DNA of 22,831 nt, taken from CAYSVN01 sp964434585 (GTDB taxonomy: Bacteria > Patescibacteriota > Gracilibacteria > Peribacterales > Peribacteraceae). Position 1 is the stretch's first letter. Each line of letters begins with the position of its first letter. The notes below the pieces were generated by a model that saw nothing but the letters and a program-made list of their open reading frames with translations, ran no database searches and was not told where the DNA came from. Positions 20,065-22,831 of the stretch are shown here, piece after piece. The stretch covers positions 1-22,831 of the forward strand of contig CAYSVN010000016.1 of the NCBI GenBank assembly GCA_964434585.1. The letters are read 5' to 3'. The position numbers were made by a program, and so were the translations under genes.

Positions 20065-21888
20065 ATGAACCCACCTGAAGAATTTCCAGAATTTGGCGAA
20101 ACAAAACCAGAGCAAAAAGTTGGTAATTTTAGTGCAGATGATTATATGGAGGCAAGTAATCCTAACAGAGAAACGGTAGCCAATAATGCTAGTGAAACAC
20201 CCGATGGCTTAGATGAAGATTTAAACCTAGAAGATGCGACACCAGACGATGATTTTGCAGATATGTTAGGTGAAATACAAGAAATAGCAGCAGATAATGA
20301 TGACAGCTTTCAGCTAACCGCGGTAGAGCAAAGTATAGAAGAGAAACCTAAGAGAAAAAAACTAACCGAAGCAGAAAGAATAGAGCAAAGAAGGCTTGAA
20401 TTAGAAAAAAGAGAAAAAATTATCCAGGCTTTAGTAAAAAAAAGGAGTTATAAATTTTATCAGCAGCCAGAGCAAGTTGCGAAACTTACGCAGGTGCTTT
20501 CTGACCCCGAGGTAAAAGAGGATCACAAAACCACATTAGCTGAGGCTTACAAAAAACTATGTGAATCAGAGTATGAACTAAAAATAGAAGATATTAACGA
20601 AGAATTTTTAGGCGAAGGTGGTAATGGTGCTGTATTTTCAATGAGTAATGTTCCAACATATTATACAATTGTAGAACATATGTTGTGGCTAGAAACATCA
20701 GATTTTAAAGGAGACAAAGATGCCACAAGGTTAAGAGCTTTAAAAAACTTAAGACAAAAAGGCGAGACAATGAATGTTGCAGCTAAAATATTTAAAGCTA
20801 AAAACATTAACGAAAAACGATTAGCAGCTATTAATAATGAAGCCGCCTATGGAACTGGTGCCGAAACACCAGATAATAACCAGCGTTACGGTGTGCAATA
20901 TTATAAAGATTTAGAGGTTGCCATTATGACCATGGAAGAGGAAGAAGGTAGAGACTTAAGCCAGGTTAAACACAATGAATTTTTTGGTAAAAATAATATT
21001 GAATCTTTCTTTCAGATTTTTGCAGGTGGAATGCTTGGTTTACACCGCCAGAGCCAAGCGGGTAAAAGCCATGGAGATGTTAAGTTGGGGAATATAATTT
21101 TACTAAATTCGGGTAGGGTAAAATGGGTAGATTTTGCTACTGCTCAACTTGGAAACAGTATTCGTAAGGGAGGCAAGCTACAAGGAACACCAGCCTACTT
21201 ACCACCAGAGAGATTTAACGATCAAGAAATTTTACAAGATAGATTAGATACATTTGCCTATGGTGTAGCTATGTGGAAACTACTAACTGGAGAGCATTTA
21301 TTTTCGGGTTCTGATGATGTAGATGTTTTACGTGCAGACAGAATGGCGTATTACAGAGGTGATACTAAACCAGATTTTACATACAAACACTGGGATAAAG
21401 TTCCAAAAAAATATCATGCAAGACTAAAAAAATCTATCGAGTTAATTAAAAAGATGGTCTCCGCAAAATCTATTGAACGTGGAGGGGTATTAGCTAATAC
21501 AAAAGATTCTTACAATATTTCTAATTTTAAAGATAAAAAATCTTTCGACCAAATAGAAGATTTTAACAATGCAGATTCTCCTGTTACAAAAGTGGCCTTA
21601 GGGAGCTCTAAGGTCAAAAAATATTTTGGCTACTTAATGGGGCTAAGAGACTATAACGGAACCAAAGATGCACCAAGTACAGAACCTTATAGAAAAATTG
21701 GCGCAAGGCAAAACCTTGTTAGAAAAGGAGTTACATTTCTTTTAGGAGCCGCCGCAGTGTTTGATGCCTGGTATATAACAAGCGGAAAAGACCAAGCAAT
21801 AGAAAAAATAGACAAAGATCAGCAAAAAATAGCACAAGCTGATGCTGAAAATTTTAAAAAAATGGAAATAATTAGACAAGCTGCATAA
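20065..21888 (+). CDS. Membrane-anchored Ser/Thr protein kinase
   Basis: A 607-residue eukaryotic-type kinase. Residues 1-95 are acidic and probably disordered; 95-125 are charged and helical. The kinase domain runs about 178-440: glycine loop LGEGGNGAV (182-190), ATP-binding Lys241 in AAKIF, catalytic loop HGDVKLGN with D338, metal Asp356 in DFAT, and GTPAYLPPE at 374-382. The HRD arginine is Gly (a non-RD kinase) and DFG reads DFA; the essential Lys, Asp and Asn residues remain, so activity is plausible. A large insertion sits between the glycine loop and Lys241. One membrane segment lies at about 555-572, followed by a coiled-coil-like helix ending at the TAA. The frame stays open beyond this stop for the rest of the window, so the protein may be a truncated form of a longer one. 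Substrate unknown. Confidence 0.9.
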   Translation: MNPPEEFPEFGETKPEQKVGNFSADDYMEASNPNRETVANNASETPDGLDEDLNLEDATPDDDFADMLGEIQEIAADNDDSFQLTAVEQSIEEKPKRKKLTEAERIEQRRLELEKREKIIQALVKKRSYKFYQQPEQVAKLTQVLSDPEVKEDHKTTLAEAYKKLCESEYELKIEDINEEFLGEGGNGAVFSMSNVPTYYTIVEHMLWLETSDFKGDKDATRLRALKNLRQKGETMNVAAKIFKAKNINEKRLAAINNEAAYGTGAETPDNNQRYGVQYYKDLEVAIMTMEEEEGRDLSQVKHNEFFGKNNIESFFQIFAGGMLGLHRQSQAGKSHGDVKLGNIILLNSGRVKWVDFATAQLGNSIRKGGKLQGTPAYLPPERFNDQEILQDRLDTFAYGVAMWKLLTGEHLFSGSDDVDVLRADRMAYYRGDTKPDFTYKHWDKVPKKYHARLKKSIELIKKMVSAKSIERGGVLANTKDSYNISNFKDKKSFDQIEDFNNADSPVTKVALGSSKVKKYFGYLMGLRDYNGTKDAPSTEPYRKIGARQNLVRKGVTFLLGAAAVFDAWYITSGKDQAIEKIDKDQQKIAQADAENFKKMEIIRQAA

Positions 21889-21933
21889 AAAGAAAATCAA
21901 CTAAGAGAGCTAGAAGAAAAAAAAGGTAACATA

Positions 21934-22831
21934 ATGCTAGCAACTAATGATGCTAAGATCGTAAGTGCAATTCAAGCAACTAGGGAAAAGCGTGTAGATA
22001 CAATAAAAAGCGACCAGATGCATATTGCTACACAGGTTGTTATGACAGAGACTCAAGAATGTAGTGAGGAAGAAAAGATTGATACCTTGATGCCTAATAG
22101 AATTTTGCTGTATACAGACAGAGGCGCTAGAGAAAACACTGTGGAAAGACAATCATTTAAAATTTATTATAATGGACACATGACTTTTGAAAAGCCTCAT
22201 ACTGCAATAGATCAGCCGGTATTATCATACAGCGGGCTAGATAGAGAAGATGCGGCAAATTTCATTTACAACGTGCAGCAAAAATATATCTTAATGAATA
22301 AGCCAAAAGATTTTAAGCCAGAAAGCAAGCAAGAGATTAATAACAGAACATATATTGACTATAGCTTATTTAATTTAAATATTTATGATTTAAAAGACTC
22401 TGAAAAAACCAATTTAAGCAACAGGGAAAAATTATTACACCTTGGTGTAATTAGCATTGGTTTCGCTGGAAAATTATGTTATTACACATTAGCTGATGGC
22501 AAACCACAGGTTGTGACAGAGATCACCAAGTTACCAGTTGCAATCAAGAAAATAATTTTAGAATTTGAAACAGCTGAAACTGCAGTATATTATTCAACAA
22601 ATCAAACGGTTAAACTTCCTGTCCAAAAAGATGAGGTACAGTCAGCCTTTGAAGGGTTTTTACCAGTTATATTAAGATCTTTAAGTTTGGTGCAGAAAGA
22701 GGTAATAGAATCATTATCTGAAGAAGAGCTAGAGAACATTGGCATAAACCCAAATACATTTTGGTATGCAAATGATGACATTACATATAATGACAATCGA
22801 AATGCTGAAGAAGAAGTAACAAGGCTAGCAC
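21934..22831 (+). CDS. Open frame continuing after the kinase stop, runs off the window
   Basis: From the ATG at 21934 the frame is open for 299 codons to the window edge without a stop; it is incomplete at the 3' end. It lies in the same frame as the kinase, and the 15 codons between the kinase TAA and this ATG are also open and encode charged helical sequence (KENQLRELEEKKGNI). The product starts MLATNDAKIVSAIQ, contains no membrane segment or motif I can name, and is rich in Glu, Lys and Asn. Either it is a separate downstream gene, although no Shine-Dalgarno or -10 box precedes it, or it is the external C-terminal domain of the kinase separated by a nonsense codon. Its codon use matches the kinase. 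The minus-strand frames over it are shadows. Confidence 0.75.
   Translation, partial: MLATNDAKIVSAIQATREKRVDTIKSDQMHIATQVVMTETQECSEEEKIDTLMPNRILLYTDRGARENTVERQSFKIYYNGHMTFEKPHTAIDQPVLSYSGLDREDAANFIYNVQQKYILMNKPKDFKPESKQEINNRTYIDYSLFNLNIYDLKDSEKTNLSNREKLLHLGVISIGFAGKLCYYTLADGKPQVVTEITKLPVAIKKIILEFETAETAVYYSTNQTVKLPVQKDEVQSAFEGFLPVILRSLSLVQKEVIESLSEEELENIGINPNTFWYANDDITYNDNRNAEEEVTRLA

Noticed and set aside
21886..21888. UAA reassigned to an amino acid
   Set aside because: TAA ends most genes in the window at sensible positions, so a global reassignment is excluded. A single nonsense change or error is simpler.
1..22831. tRNA or rRNA genes
   Set aside because: I found no convincing cloverleaf with a GGTTCGAATCC-like arm and no rRNA-like sequence in the intergenic spaces.

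Overview
The window is a gene-dense, AT-rich stretch of bacterial chromosome with 20 supported coding regions, both strands used, and almost no Shine-Dalgarno sites. Gene content (glmS, hisS, a primary sigma factor, a DsbB-type oxidoreductase, SLH proteins, peptidoglycan enzymes, an RNHCP protein, DUF378, and many short unknown proteins) together with very compact spacing suggests a Patescibacteria/CPR-type genome. That is an inference from style and content; there is no rRNA here to prove it. TAA, TAG and TGA are all used as stops (TGA ends the RNHCP gene), so the UGA-recoded code 25 does not apply.

Layout. 1-0.9 kb: an unknown protein. 1-4.6 kb: an overlapping operon of a class A penicillin-binding protein, a membrane-anchored NodB-type polysaccharide deacetylase and an unknown protein. 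4.6-6.6 kb: an MFS transporter divergent from a DsbB-like protein, then a small membrane protein. 6.7-9.0 kb: a GluR0-type ligand-gated channel with an altered pore, then an unusual membrane protein joining two cytoplasmic YegP-like (DUF1508) units to external SLH repeats. 9.0-12.3 kb: glmS and hisS on the minus strand. 12.4-16.7 kb: an M23 endopeptidase, an RNHCP zinc protein, an SLH+RlpA protein, a primary sigma factor carrying a C-terminal zinc ribbon, and a DUF378 protein. 17.1-19.5 kb: a DnaQ-exonuclease/DinG-like protein with a degenerate ATPase, crossed by an assembly gap. 19.7-22.8 kb: a small anchored protein, a Ser/Thr protein kinase, and an open frame that continues in the kinase frame after one TAA and runs off the window.

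Common themes. Wall building and remodelling (PBP, deacetylase, glmS for UDP-GlcNAc supply, M23, RlpA, SLH anchoring) and signalling (iGluR-type channel, kinase) dominate. Many promoters place a TATAAT-like -10 box 6-9 nt before the ATG, implying leaderless mRNAs. Several other genes have a short pyrimidine-rich leader. These promoters settle several starts (glmS, M23, dinG-like).

Most worth a second look: the channel filter that departs from TVGYGD, the zinc ribbon on the sigma factor, the in-frame TAA inside a predicted coiled coil after the kinase, the degenerate DinG carrying an in-frame palindromic element, and a 100-N gap flanked by an exact 55-bp duplication that looks like an unmerged contig overlap.
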